The notes under the pieces are model-generated. The model was given only the letters and a program-made list of their open reading frames with translations. It did no database searches and had not been told where the DNA came from. The position numbers were made by a program, and so were the translations under genes. A stretch of 64,000 bases of DNA from assembly GCF_027587025.1 (NCBI RefSeq), contig NZ_JAPPTI010000012.1:1-64000 (forward strand), given 5' to 3'. This document shows positions 1-9,519 of the stretch, in pieces (positions within the stretch are counted from its first letter, which is position 1; each line of letters opens with the position of its first letter). This DNA is from Vibrio sp. LaRot3 (GTDB taxonomy: Bacteria > Pseudomonadota > Gammaproteobacteria > Enterobacterales > Vibrionaceae).

Positions 1-236
1 CTGCCTAGCCTTAAGTCTAAACACAGTATGGATATGGGCTTTTGGTTATGAAGCAGCTAATTACGTTAAGACCAAATCTAATCTTGATGACTTCCGAAAA
101 TGTTAACCAAGGTGACTGTCGAGACAGCATTAAATGTGGAAATTGATAGGTACCTTGGGAAGACTACAAAGTATTAAACGGCTTCTTCACCTTTAAAAAA
201 CCTTGTTTTAGGGTTTAGAGCATCAGTCAAAGACAC

Positions 237-364
237 TTAGCTCTTCTCAACCTGCTTCAATCCCAAAGGATTAGTCTACCCTGCCGGATTGACTACATAT
301 TGATAGTTATTTAACCCACCTGCAAGCCCTATTAGGTCTGGGATAATAAAACTTCCAGAATCGG
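237..364 (-). pseudogene. Decayed orphan copy of the Rhs core C-terminus
   Basis: Read on the minus strand this stretch translates as DSGSFIIPDLIGLAGG, then LNNYQYVVNPAG, a stop, TNPLGLKQVEKS and a second stop. It is a degenerate copy of the end of the rhs gene core. By hand, 105 of 120 bases of 245-364 match 1191-1310 with no gaps. The Trp codon before the DPLGL motif has become a stop. This is the layout left when an old Rhs tip is displaced by a newer toxin tip and kept downstream as an orphan. The rest of 1-514 holds no intact gene that I can recognise; it is probably the eroded remains of the old toxin/immunity module or a continuing orphan array. Confidence 0.8.
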
Positions 365-514
365 AATGAAGAATATCGCTAATATGTTTACAAACCTCAC
401 TATGCCACGACAATGTACCCATTTTCGTTCACTATAAGAGAAGTCAATATGGGCGGAGTGAATCCGATAGAAGTAACCTCAACGTTAAGCAACTATCAGA
501 ACAATTTTTAGCCA

Positions 515-724
515 CTACATATAATAAAATGCTATCTTTTTTATCATTAAAGCATCTATTGATTCGATCGGCTTACCATTATTTTTTATTTCACTAAGCA
601 CATACTTAGCAATTGGATGTGGATTTGTTTCAATATCTGAAAATATTTGTTTTTTTAAAACATCATCATATATATATTTATCTACAAGATACTTTAGGTT
701 CTGTTCTAGCTGTGCTCGGTTCAT
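515..724 (-). CDS. Putative immunity protein for the Rhs tip (69 aa)
   Basis: This small acidic protein is encoded immediately after rhs: its ATG lies two bases beyond the rhs stop, so the two are translationally linked. I recognise no family. It is predicted helical, has no signal peptide and ends in a hydrophobic IAFYYM tail. In polymorphic toxin loci the gene at this position normally encodes a cytoplasmic protein that binds and neutralises the adjacent C-terminal toxin. Function is therefore inferred from position only. It is short for an immunity protein, and truncation cannot be excluded because the DNA downstream is degenerate. Confidence 0.6.
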   Translation of the reverse strand: MNRAQLEQNLKYLVDKYIYDDVLKKQIFSDIETNPHPIAKYVLSEIKNNGKPIESIDALMIKKIAFYYM

Positions 725-726
725 AT

Positions 727-3700
727 TTACTCGTCAATCAAAGTTACGTTATCAAAATTAATAAAAGGTTTGTTCTCCATATCCAAAGGAACGAGTTGGA
801 ATTCACCACCCTTACCAAAATCAGGATAAAAACTCGTAAACGGCTCTAATTTTTCACCATTATCACCATCCTCAAACGGTACTCTAACTATTGGTTTTCC
901 ATCATTATCATATAACTGTAATGTATCGAACTCACCTTTAAGCCTAGCATCGGACCAAGAACCAACTGGGTCTTTAGGATCATAATAAATCTGAAATGCA
1001 TCCCGAGCTTTTGAAGCATTCTTAAAGTCACTGAAACCAAAATAGCTTAGAGGAGCTGATTTTGTTTCCATTGTTATGTCTGCAAAACTGGAGTCCATGT
1101 ACCTATAACCAGTACTTGGGAGAGTAGACTCCGGCCCTGCAGGTCCGACATAGAAATCGGGCTTACTAGAAGATGAATCTACACCATTTTTCTCAACCTG
1201 CTTCAACCCCAGCGGGTCAATCCACCCCGTCGGATTCACTACATATTGATAGTTATTCAACCCACCTGCAAGCCCTATTGGGTCTGGGGTGATAAAGCTT
1301 CCAGAATCGGGACTATAGTATCTGTATCGATTGTAGTGTAAGCCTGACTCTTCATCATAGTATTGGCCTTGGAACCTTAGTGGGCTTTCTATCTGAGAGA
1401 CATATTTACGCGCAAGATTACCATAAGCTTTATATTCAACCTGCCATGCTATCGCACCGTTACCATCTAGTAGCTCTAATGGTGTTCCAAGGTGGTCGAG
1501 TTGATAGTAATAAACCTCACAATCTTGTGGACCTTCCCCTTGAATAAGAGCTAATGGTTTGAATGTGTCAGGCTCATACAAGTACGTCTTATAATCTTCA
1601 CCACAGATCTCACTGAGCAGCTTATCCCCAAACCACAAAAACTCTGTTTTCGTTTCTACGCCATTCTTATCAACGACCGACTTTTCAATACGGCGCCCAA
1701 ACGCATCATACTTATAATGAGCTTTGCTTCCGTCACTCTTAGAAATCTTCTCTAAACGATGGCTAGAATCATATTCAAAGTGAGAAGTGATCGCTTGGTT
1801 CTTACCTCGAGATTCTCTCGCTAGATTACCAAACTCATCATAAGCGTAATGACGATCACCTTGAATTAAGATTTGGTTCTGTCGAGACAAGGCATTTTTG
1901 TCTCTTAATAATGAGCCTGCAGGGTCATGGATGAACTGCTCTTCAATATCACCACGAACTATGGTCAATCTATCTAGTGGGTCGTAGTGATATTCTTTGG
2001 TACCACGGAGTAAGTCATCAACTTGAGCGAGGTTGCCGCTATCTGTGTAACTGTAATTACGTGCGAATGTCCGTTTGTTGTTTTGGAAGGTCGACTGCTC
2101 TGTTAACCGCCCCAGTTCATCATACAAGAACGATGTACTTAAATTACCCGACTTTCTCGTTGCCTCTAAACCATTCTTTAGATACTGATGCTGAGTCAGC
2201 AGTTCACCGTTCAATGCAACTTCAGACAATAGTCCATGGTGATACGTCTGCGTGACCAGTTGACCGTCAGGTAGCAGCATTCCCGTTAGATTACCTATAG
2301 CATCATACTGATAACCTAATGTCGCCCAGCTCTGGTGCTCCTCAACTAAACGGCCTAAAAGATCGTATTTGTACGCGAGAGGCCAGTGACCATCATCCAC
2401 CTCACATAATCGACCGTGAGCATCATATTTATAAGTAATGACTTGTCCATCTGGTAGCGTTTTGGCGCTTAAATTCCCTGAGCTATCGTATTGGTATTGT
2501 GTGGTTAACTCATTTCCTTCTAGGCCTTTTTCAGTCTTAGCGATGAGCTGTGTATGCGCATCATACTCATAATCAAATTCCCGACCATCAAAAGTAATTT
2601 CTTTTTGAACGTGTCCTGTCGGCGTATATTCGATTTTGTAAACGTCACCCGATTCGTTAGCGATTTCACTTACAAAGTTAAAAGCAGAGTCATACTTATA
2701 ATTAATTGAACTACCGTCTGGCTGAACGACTTTTCCAACTTGATGGTAAGGTAATTCAAATTGGAACTCTGTGGTGCGCCCTTGCTCATCCGTGAACTTG
2801 GTGACTTTATTGTAAGCGTTGTATTCGTATAGGCGAGTCTTTCCGCCTGGGCAGACCATTTTGATCAACCTATCTAACTTGTCAAAATGATACTCAGTAA
2901 TACCAAGACTATCTTGTCTATATCGTAAACGACCTAAAATGTCGTACCGATAACGCTTAAGCTCTCCTGCTGCTGTCTGCTCTTCAATTAATTCGCCGTT
3001 GTTGTTCCAAGATAATTTGTGTATAGAACCATCGGGGTATTGTATCTGCTCAATAAGACCATGGGAGTTGTAAGAATAGCGAGTTTGATTACCTAGAGGG
3101 TCTGTTTGCAACAATACATTGCCATGTTTATCTCGTGAGTACTGCCACGTTGCTTTGCCTTGACTGACTTTAAATATATGCCCTTTGATATAACTAAAAT
3201 GAGTAACAAGACCAGAGGGAGATATTTGCTGCACTAAATCACCGTTGTCGTTATACGAAAAAACGGTCGAATTACCAACGGCATCAGTTTCTTCAACTAG
3301 GCGTCCTTTTAGATCATACTTGTTATGGTATTCACCACCGCTAGCATCCACTTCTTTGATTAAACGAGCATTCTCATCATGCTGATAAATTTGCTCTGTA
3401 CCATTCTTGTTTTTAACAACAACAGTATGAGAATCATCGTCCCACTTATAGGAAGTATCGACATTACCTAAGCTGTCGAATTGCCTAATAGCTCTCGCTT
3501 GTTTACCTTCACCTTGCCATTCCCAAGAGAAAACAACTCCTCCTGCAAGCTGACGGGATTGAATAACGTTATGTTGATCATAACTGTAAGTTTCTGAATC
3601 ACCTTTAGCATTCGTTGCACGTATCAATTGTTTAGAAGCATTATATTCATAGCTCACTTGAGTGTGTATGAACACCCATTGCTTGGCACCATCGACCTCC

Positions 3701-5496
3701 TTACGATGATATAAGTCAACTTTACGAATTAGCTCCCCTGCATAGCTAAACTTAAATCGTAATCCAGATTGAGATGTCACAGACTCAATAACTTGAGTAA
3801 ACTTGTTTCTCTCTAGCGTGTACTTATGCCCATATTTGTCTTCAACACGCTTAAGCTGGCCAACTTCCCCTAAAATATCAAAATAGTAAAAATGACCATT
3901 AGTATCTTGAATTACAATTTCGCTGTTTTCACTGAGGTAAATAGCCGATTTTGCCAACGTATTAGTGATAATTGGCTTAATTTCAGATGGTCTAGGAAAT
4001 GTCGTTGTTTTATTCTCATGATCACGCCACTTCACTGCGTCTTCGGTGACAGTTAGAGAGTGAGATAAAGCGTGAGACCAACCATAACCTAACTCGCTTT
4101 TCCGCTCGACAGAGCTAGTTCGATAGAATCTTCTCCAATCAAATGCGATGAGTCCGGGTAAGCGACCATCAGTTAAAGAAAGAAGTTCCTCTCCTGTCGC
4201 CATGGAAATAGGGTCTTCGTTGGTTTTGGTGTCCTTTTCATCCTGTGACGGCTTATCGTTATCAGTACTTGATTGGCTACTTTGATCGGGAGTGTTGTCC
4301 TTGACGACAACTTCAGTCGTTAGTTTGTTGTCAGCAACGATTTCTACTTCACCATTATTATAGTTTTGACCGTTTGCATCATTTAACGCTAATTTTTTGT
4401 AACCTTGTTCGCTTTTCTCTCTCGATTTCTCAACCAAACTAGACAGTTTGGTAATAAGTTTTTTGATGGGCTCTAATATTTTTGAAACTACTTTGTAAAT
4501 AGCCAAACCAACTCGACAACAAAAGTAAACAAATCCTACTACTGGAGTAGCAACAAAAGAAATAATTACAGCACCAATAAGTCCTAATAAAAAATCAAAA
4601 AAAGCTTGTCCACCTAATTTATTTAAACCAAGGATGATATCCTCTGTAGGAAACATTCTCGTATAAATTGTAATGCTATTAGTTAGCAACCACATTACTG
4701 CCTCATCAGATGCAATTAGCAGTGCTTGCTCATATTTCTTAGGTGCAGTTTCCGCAGCATTTTTAATTTCTTCAATAATTTCCTTAGATTGCTCATACTT
4801 GCCTTCAAGTGCCTTAACAGGGTCTTTCAGCATTTCGTAAATTTCTACAATCCCCTCCCAGAACTGTTTTATTCCATCAAGGAAACCTGAAAAAAAACTC
4901 ATGTTTCGAGCAAGCATTTCTTCTAACTTTTTTTGTGCATGAGCCTCGCTCCATCTAGGTTTAAATGTTACCCACTGCTCATTCATCCAATTGGAAATGT
5001 CACCTCCCAATCCATTGTAACGTTCAAACAATGCATCAAGGTCCTTTTCCGTTGACTCATTATTAACTGTTACGGTATATGTTGCTCCTGGTTCTAAGCC
5101 TTCAACTTTGCCTTTACCCGAATCATCCAGCGGTACTTTTATTGGCTCTGAATTCGAGAGCCATTCATTTTTTTGCACCACAACTTGGATATTTCCTATC
5201 GGCACATGATAGATAGACTCATACCTCGCAGAGATCTCCAACATCCCACTTTGAGGGCAAACTACCTCAATAGCATACTTAGAGTCATAAACGCCTACAT
5301 CAAGTTCAGAACCATTAGCCTTTAACGTCTTTTCCATACCCAAAAATGAAGGGAGATCAAGCATCTCCCCTGGTCTTTCTAAAGTACGAAAATATTTATT
5401 TGCAAGAGTTTCTCTATACGAACTTGTTATATTAGGGATATCATTAATTTGATTTTGAATATCTTCAAAGAATAGATCTAAGGCTTCATGTTTCAT
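727..5496 (-). CDS. Rhs-family polymorphic toxin, probable type VI secretion effector
   Basis: The protein has 1589 residues. Residues 1-300 are a non-repetitive N-terminal region. A hydrophobic stretch at about 299-336 could form one or two membrane segments, followed by a polar linker (about 355-428). The Rhs shell starts near residue 430 (DPISMATGEELLSL) and contains many YD repeats such as YKYDAHGRL. The conserved core end PDSGSFITPDPIGLAGG is followed by NPTGWIDPLGL, where family members autocleave. The last 158 residues are a variable tip, the probable toxin, with motifs GYRYM, SYFGF, DTLQL and FYPDFGKGGEFQL. I cannot assign its activity. I see no PAAR domain at the N-terminus, unlike many Rhs effectors. 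The start overlaps the upstream DUF4123 gene by 4 nt, so delivery on VgrG is likely. Confidence 0.93.
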   Translation of the reverse strand: MKHEALDLFFEDIQNQINDIPNITSSYRETLANKYFRTLERPGEMLDLPSFLGMEKTLKANGSELDVGVYDSKYAIEVVCPQSGMLEISARYESIYHVPIGNIQVVVQKNEWLSNSEPIKVPLDDSGKGKVEGLEPGATYTVTVNNESTEKDLDALFERYNGLGGDISNWMNEQWVTFKPRWSEAHAQKKLEEMLARNMSFFSGFLDGIKQFWEGIVEIYEMLKDPVKALEGKYEQSKEIIEEIKNAAETAPKKYEQALLIASDEAVMWLLTNSITIYTRMFPTEDIILGLNKLGGQAFFDFLLGLIGAVIISFVATPVVGFVYFCCRVGLAIYKVVSKILEPIKKLITKLSSLVEKSREKSEQGYKKLALNDANGQNYNNGEVEIVADNKLTTEVVVKDNTPDQSSQSSTDNDKPSQDEKDTKTNEDPISMATGEELLSLTDGRLPGLIAFDWRRFYRTSSVERKSELGYGWSHALSHSLTVTEDAVKWRDHENKTTTFPRPSEIKPIITNTLAKSAIYLSENSEIVIQDTNGHFYYFDILGEVGQLKRVEDKYGHKYTLERNKFTQVIESVTSQSGLRFKFSYAGELIRKVDLYHRKEVDGAKQWVFIHTQVSYEYNASKQLIRATNAKGDSETYSYDQHNVIQSRQLAGGVVFSWEWQGEGKQARAIRQFDSLGNVDTSYKWDDDSHTVVVKNKNGTEQIYQHDENARLIKEVDASGGEYHNKYDLKGRLVEETDAVGNSTVFSYNDNGDLVQQISPSGLVTHFSYIKGHIFKVSQGKATWQYSRDKHGNVLLQTDPLGNQTRYSYNSHGLIEQIQYPDGSIHKLSWNNNGELIEEQTAAGELKRYRYDILGRLRYRQDSLGITEYHFDKLDRLIKMVCPGGKTRLYEYNAYNKVTKFTDEQGRTTEFQFELPYHQVGKVVQPDGSSINYKYDSAFNFVSEIANESGDVYKIEYTPTGHVQKEITFDGREFDYEYDAHTQLIAKTEKGLEGNELTTQYQYDSSGNLSAKTLPDGQVITYKYDAHGRLCEVDDGHWPLAYKYDLLGRLVEEHQSWATLGYQYDAIGNLTGMLLPDGQLVTQTYHHGLLSEVALNGELLTQHQYLKNGLEATRKSGNLSTSFLYDELGRLTEQSTFQNNKRTFARNYSYTDSGNLAQVDDLLRGTKEYHYDPLDRLTIVRGDIEEQFIHDPAGSLLRDKNALSRQNQILIQGDRHYAYDEFGNLARESRGKNQAITSHFEYDSSHRLEKISKSDGSKAHYKYDAFGRRIEKSVVDKNGVETKTEFLWFGDKLLSEICGEDYKTYLYEPDTFKPLALIQGEGPQDCEVYYYQLDHLGTPLELLDGNGAIAWQVEYKAYGNLARKYVSQIESPLRFQGQYYDEESGLHYNRYRYYSPDSGSFITPDPIGLAGGLNNYQYVVNPTGWIDPLGLKQVEKNGVDSSSSKPDFYVGPAGPESTLPSTGYRYMDSSFADITMETKSAPLSYFGFSDFKNASKARDAFQIYYDPKDPVGSWSDARLKGEFDTLQLYDNDGKPIVRVPFEDGDNGEKLEPFTSFYPDFGKGGEFQLVPLDMENKPFINFDNVTLIDE

Positions 5497-6224
5497 TTTA
5501 TATTCCCTAACATCTTCTGTTCATGCTGAATAAGCTGTACGAATTTTTCCAATATTTGCGCAAATTCACCCTTATAACGCTGGCAAAAACGCTCAGTTTT
5601 ACGTAAAAGAACACGTTCACCATACTTTGCTGATAATCCTGGTTGGATTTCATGAAGGGATTGAATCAAGTTATTCACCAACACCGTAGTATCCTCAACA
5701 AGCTTCTCTTTTACTTCCTCAGGCACCTGCCACCATGGAAACTCGCGTTCTGGCCTGTATTTAATGACTTCTCGATTAAGAGAGTGGGATTTGGTGCTCA
5801 ACCATGACGTACATGGCCCCATAAGCTCTGCGCGCTGCTGTTCGTTGCAGAAGTTGGCGATATCGATGGAAGACATAGGGTCAAAGAATCGGAAAAAGGC
5901 ATAGTTGCTTGAAGAAAGCCATACTTGAGTAAGACCGCGTAGATGATCACACACTTCCTCTATCTCGGCATTAGAAGCAACAAACATCCCCCAATCTTCT
6001 TTAGCTTCATTGATTACCCATTCCACAAAGCCTGAATCTCTATCTAATGCCGCAATATACGGCATAACTTCGTGCCAATCTTCGTATGGGGTTTCACTCC
6101 AAATGGGTAATGCATCTTTACCACCTAAACGGTAGTACTCAGCTAAGCCATTTGAATCACTGGTTTTGTTAAAAATGATGAACCAATTGTTCTGCTCATC
6201 AAGTGACTGTTTTACGCAGAACAT
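5493..6224 (-). CDS. DUF4123 effector adaptor/chaperone (Tap/TEC type)
   Basis: The 243-residue protein has the features of the DUF4123 family: an N-terminal half containing WFIIFNK and a central FFRFFDPMS motif (family FRFYDP-like signature). Members act in the cytoplasm, load a specific effector onto the VgrG tip and are not themselves secreted. Position agrees: the start lies inside the end of vgrG (overlap 13 nt) and the stop overlaps the start of rhs by 4 nt. All three are therefore translationally coupled, and the cargo should be the downstream Rhs protein. Confidence 0.9.
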   Translation of the reverse strand: MFCVKQSLDEQNNWFIIFNKTSDSNGLAEYYRLGGKDALPIWSETPYEDWHEVMPYIAALDRDSGFVEWVINEAKEDWGMFVASNAEIEEVCDHLRGLTQVWLSSSNYAFFRFFDPMSSIDIANFCNEQQRAELMGPCTSWLSTKSHSLNREVIKYRPEREFPWWQVPEEVKEKLVEDTTVLVNNLIQSLHEIQPGLSAKYGERVLLRKTERFCQRYKGEFAQILEKFVQLIQHEQKMLGNIK

Positions 6225-8272
6225 TCGCCATCCTTACACGCTTCGCATTCTTCACAGAAAGGAGCAGCCGCACTCATAGTCGCAACTTGTGCTGAGCTTA
6301 AAATAGGATTTGGGAGTGGAGGTGCAGCTTCAAGTTGACCCGGTTTAAGAGCGGCTTGACCACTAAAGCCTTGGCCACTGCCTTTGCCACCACCGGAGTT
6401 CATATTGACTTTAGCCCCTGAAACATGAACACCTGCGCCATCTACTTTGACAAAACTGCCACCAGCTTTAAGCGTAATTTCGCTACCGGCTTCAATGACG
6501 ACTTTACTTCCCGCTTTACAGTGAATAGCGTTAGCCGCGTCTAGAGCAAACCGCTTACCTGATTTTTGGTACAAATTACTATCAAGGAACTCTATCTTGT
6601 CACCCACGACCTTTAGGCGACATTCTCCCTCGACCGTCAAGTTGTTCTGATTAACGACCTCACTAAATTGGTCGTTGTCGATGGTCAAATGCTTATCGTG
6701 TTTAATGTGTGCGGTTGCATCATTTTTAATTTCTGCATTGAGATCTTTTTGAGCGTGGAGGTAGATTTTTTCACTCTCAGCTTGGTCTTCAAAGCTCAAC
6801 TCGTTGTAGCCTTGACCTTGGTGACTTTCACTTCGTAGGACTGTCTTAGTCTTATTTGCTGGCAGTGGATATGGCGGTGTATTTGATGCGTGGAACGTTC
6901 GACCGATTATCACTGGCTGATCAGGGTCTCCATTTAAGAAGTCCACAATCACTTCTTGGCCTATGCGAGGCAAAGTGACTAAGCCATACTGACTGCCAGC
7001 CCAATCATGAGACACCCGCACCCAACAAGAGCTTTGCTCGTCACTATTTGAATAACGGTCCCAAGGGAAATGCAGTTTTACTCGGCCATGTTCATCGCAG
7101 AAAATTTCTTCGCCTGCAGGACCAACGACAATAGCGACTGTCGGGCCATCGACTTGTGGTTTTGCACATATCGGAGCTTGCCAATTGGTATCTGCTGGGA
7201 TAACGGTGAATTGGTTTGCGTAAGTGGTCGCACCTTCTCCCCCCTCTTCTTCAAGAGCTTGCGGTTGCTCACCTTGATGTGAAGCCAATACCACAACCCA
7301 ATCACGATTTAACTCGACATTACTGTGTTCCATTAAATCAAACTTATAACCCGCTCGAATGCTTGGATGGTTACTTTTTAGATCCGCACGAATTGCTGAA
7401 CGACGCAACGCGCTTAAGCGCGTGAGGTTAAACTTTTTACCAACTCCGTCTTGCTTAAAGCGGCCAGGGAAGTCGAAATGCTCATACTTATCGGTTAGCT
7501 GATATTCTGCTTGAGTCGCCAGCTCCTGTTGTTGAAAACTAAAAGCAGGCTTTTTAAAACTGTAATCCTTGAGAGAGGCTTGGCTAGGAGCGGCTTCAGA
7601 GGTTAGTTTGAAAAAATTGATGTATGGTTCATCTACCATACCACCGCTCATCGCATTGTATGGTACTGGCGTAGCAAAAGACGGCAGTTGTTCAGATGAG
7701 TCGCTGATGTAGAGCGTATGCTTAGTCTCTTCATGCAAGAAGCTATATACCAAGCCTTCCTCTGCCGCTAAGCGATGGAAAAACTCTAAATCTGTCTCAC
7801 GATACTGAACGCAGAACTCACGCTTTTCAAATTGACCATTTAGAGCAAATGCATAGTCTTCTATTGCCATTTCTTGCAATAGAATGGAAAGAATTTCTGG
7901 AACAGACTGTTGTTGGAAAATACGGCTATTTTGCCTTAAAGAAAGCCTCTCTAAAGCTGGCACTACCAGCATCGAATAAAACGTATGATGATGACCAGTA
8001 TCTTTACGAGTAAAACTTTTCACCACACCATGAATAACTTGAGCGTCTTGGCCCTCTCGGATGATTTTGATGGTAACGTTCTTATCAACGACTTGATCAG
8101 CGGTGATAGTGCTAATACGACTCGCAAGCTCGAGTTCAAATCGAAAGCCGTTACATTGCTCGTTATTGTTTAAAGCGACTTGCGACATTGATTCGAAACC
8201 ATGGTATTTTGTAAGAAGTAGATCGCCTTCTTCCATACCATCAACCAAAACATCAAAATTTAGTGGTGTCAT
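6212..8272 (-). CDS. vgrG: Type VI secretion spike protein VgrG
   Basis: The 686-residue protein has the gp27-like N-terminal base (QYRETDLEFFHRLAAEEGLVY), the gp5 OB-fold region (FPWDRYSNSDEQSSCWVRVS, GLVTLPRIGQEVIVDFLNGD, IIGRTFHA) and the repetitive C-terminal needle. After the needle it carries a Gly/Ala/Pro-rich tail ending in four cysteines with pattern CxxCxxCxxxxC, unusual for a plain VgrG. No enzymatic extension is visible. It is the first gene of the effector operon. No structural T6SS genes lie in this window, so this is an auxiliary cluster that must use a core apparatus encoded elsewhere. Confidence 0.95.
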   Translation of the reverse strand: MTPLNFDVLVDGMEEGDLLLTKYHGFESMSQVALNNNEQCNGFRFELELASRISTITADQVVDKNVTIKIIREGQDAQVIHGVVKSFTRKDTGHHHTFYSMLVVPALERLSLRQNSRIFQQQSVPEILSILLQEMAIEDYAFALNGQFEKREFCVQYRETDLEFFHRLAAEEGLVYSFLHEETKHTLYISDSSEQLPSFATPVPYNAMSGGMVDEPYINFFKLTSEAAPSQASLKDYSFKKPAFSFQQQELATQAEYQLTDKYEHFDFPGRFKQDGVGKKFNLTRLSALRRSAIRADLKSNHPSIRAGYKFDLMEHSNVELNRDWVVVLASHQGEQPQALEEEGGEGATTYANQFTVIPADTNWQAPICAKPQVDGPTVAIVVGPAGEEIFCDEHGRVKLHFPWDRYSNSDEQSSCWVRVSHDWAGSQYGLVTLPRIGQEVIVDFLNGDPDQPVIIGRTFHASNTPPYPLPANKTKTVLRSESHQGQGYNELSFEDQAESEKIYLHAQKDLNAEIKNDATAHIKHDKHLTIDNDQFSEVVNQNNLTVEGECRLKVVGDKIEFLDSNLYQKSGKRFALDAANAIHCKAGSKVVIEAGSEITLKAGGSFVKVDGAGVHVSGAKVNMNSGGGKGSGQGFSGQAALKPGQLEAAPPLPNPILSSAQVATMSAAAPFCEECEACKDGECSA

Positions 8273-8370
8273 CCTTGTGCCTCATAACCTCATATCAGAA
8301 GGCTATAGCGCAAGAATAGAGCCAAGTTTTATCAATTAAATATCAATCACTTAAAGTAACAAATCACTAT

Positions 8371-8412
8371 AACGAGCAACTAATTGCCCGCTTAAACAAT
8401 TAGTTGCTTGTT
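8371..8412. terminator. Long inverted repeat between vgrG and the NicO gene
   Basis: The arms AACGAGCAACTAATTG (8371-8386) and CAATTAGTTGCTTGTT (8397-8412) pair over 16 bp with one mismatch around a 10-nt loop. It sits after the stop of the minus-strand exporter gene and before vgrG. A terminator role is likely, although there is no strong T-run on either side. Confidence 0.5.
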
Positions 8413-8434
8413 AGAGCAAATTTTATTGCCTGCT

Positions 8435-9511
8435 CTATCCGAGCAACGTAAAGACGGGAGACATGCCGTAATCTTGTCCGCTAAACAAGATTAATCCGAT
8501 AATCACAAGAAAAACGCCAGCCAAAAACTGTAACGAGCTCCCCGCGACCTTAATGTTGATGAAACGATTTCCGCTGTCACCTTTTAAGTATCGTCTAACA
8601 ATGTGCTTACCGGTCAATGTCAAAATAGCGATCATTGAAGTAGTGAATGCAGTTCCAGCGGCCATAACGATAGCACTAAGAACGCCCATCCAATACAAAC
8701 CAACCACATTGGCAAACAGCAAAACCATGATCGCTCCTGTGCACGGCCTTATGCCGATGGTTGCCACAATACCTATATATTCTCGCCAAGTATCTGCGTT
8801 GTTGAGGGCCGAGGCATCCACCACATGTTGATGACCACAACCACATTCTTGGCTATGGGAATGACACTTTTTCTGAGGCTGAATTAAGGGTAAACCTGTC
8901 AAGCGTTCTAAACTCGAATTCGCTGAACATTGGTCATAACTAACCCGATCTTCACTGTTTAATGGAACGAAACGAGTAAATTTAGGTTTTGAGATTTTAA
9001 CTAACTGATAGGTCTGTTTAACGGCTTTCCAACAGATTAGAGCTCCGAGAACCGTAACAAAAGCATAGCTCGTTGAGATTAGCCACATCGCTTTCTGGTT
9101 TACTTCTCGCATCGATGCATGAAATCCCCATAGCAAAACACTCACAAGCAGAATAGCGACGATTGCTTGGACTAATGCTGAAATAACCGTAAGCACAAGA
9201 CTCATTTTCACTTTGGTTGGGTGGGTAGCAAGATAGGTAGTAACAATGACTTTACCGTGCCCCGGACCAAGGGAATGTAGCATTCCGTAGAGAAAGCTAA
9301 AGCCCACCAAATAACTACCTACCGCTACTGGGCTATTTTTCGCATCGTAGAGCAAATCCGCCAATTGGGCATTCACCTCTCGTTGCCATTGAATGCTGGT
9401 CACCACTAATGAAGGCCACACCCCCCATAGCTGATACAAACCAAGACTAAGAAGTAAAATCGCTGCTATTGCTAAACAAGAGTAGCGAGAAACTGAGAAA
9501 TTTCTTTTCAT
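8435..9511 (-). CDS. NicO-family nickel/cobalt (divalent metal) exporter
   Basis: This inner-membrane protein of about 358 residues carries the NicO signature HSLGPGHGKVIVTTYLATHP after the first segments and a second motif GIRPCTGAIMVLLFANVVGL. A Cys/His-rich cytoplasmic loop lies between (CHSHSQECGCGHQH), typical of metal-handling exporters. The frame is open from a TTG at 9544, but the ATG at 9511 gives MKRNFSVSRYSCLAIAAILL and avoids overlap with the upstream gene, so I chose it. It is last in the zinc cluster, directly after DUF1007, its usual partner. The substrate (Ni, Co or Zn) cannot be told from sequence. Confidence 0.85.
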   Translation of the reverse strand: MKRNFSVSRYSCLAIAAILLLSLGLYQLWGVWPSLVVTSIQWQREVNAQLADLLYDAKNSPVAVGSYLVGFSFLYGMLHSLGPGHGKVIVTTYLATHPTKVKMSLVLTVISALVQAIVAILLVSVLLWGFHASMREVNQKAMWLISTSYAFVTVLGALICWKAVKQTYQLVKISKPKFTRFVPLNSEDRVSYDQCSANSSLERLTGLPLIQPQKKCHSHSQECGCGHQHVVDASALNNADTWREYIGIVATIGIRPCTGAIMVLLFANVVGLYWMGVLSAIVMAAGTAFTTSMIAILTLTGKHIVRRYLKGDSGNRFINIKVAGSSLQFLAGVFLVIIGLILFSGQDYGMSPVFTLLG

Positions 9512-9519
9512 AATACGCT

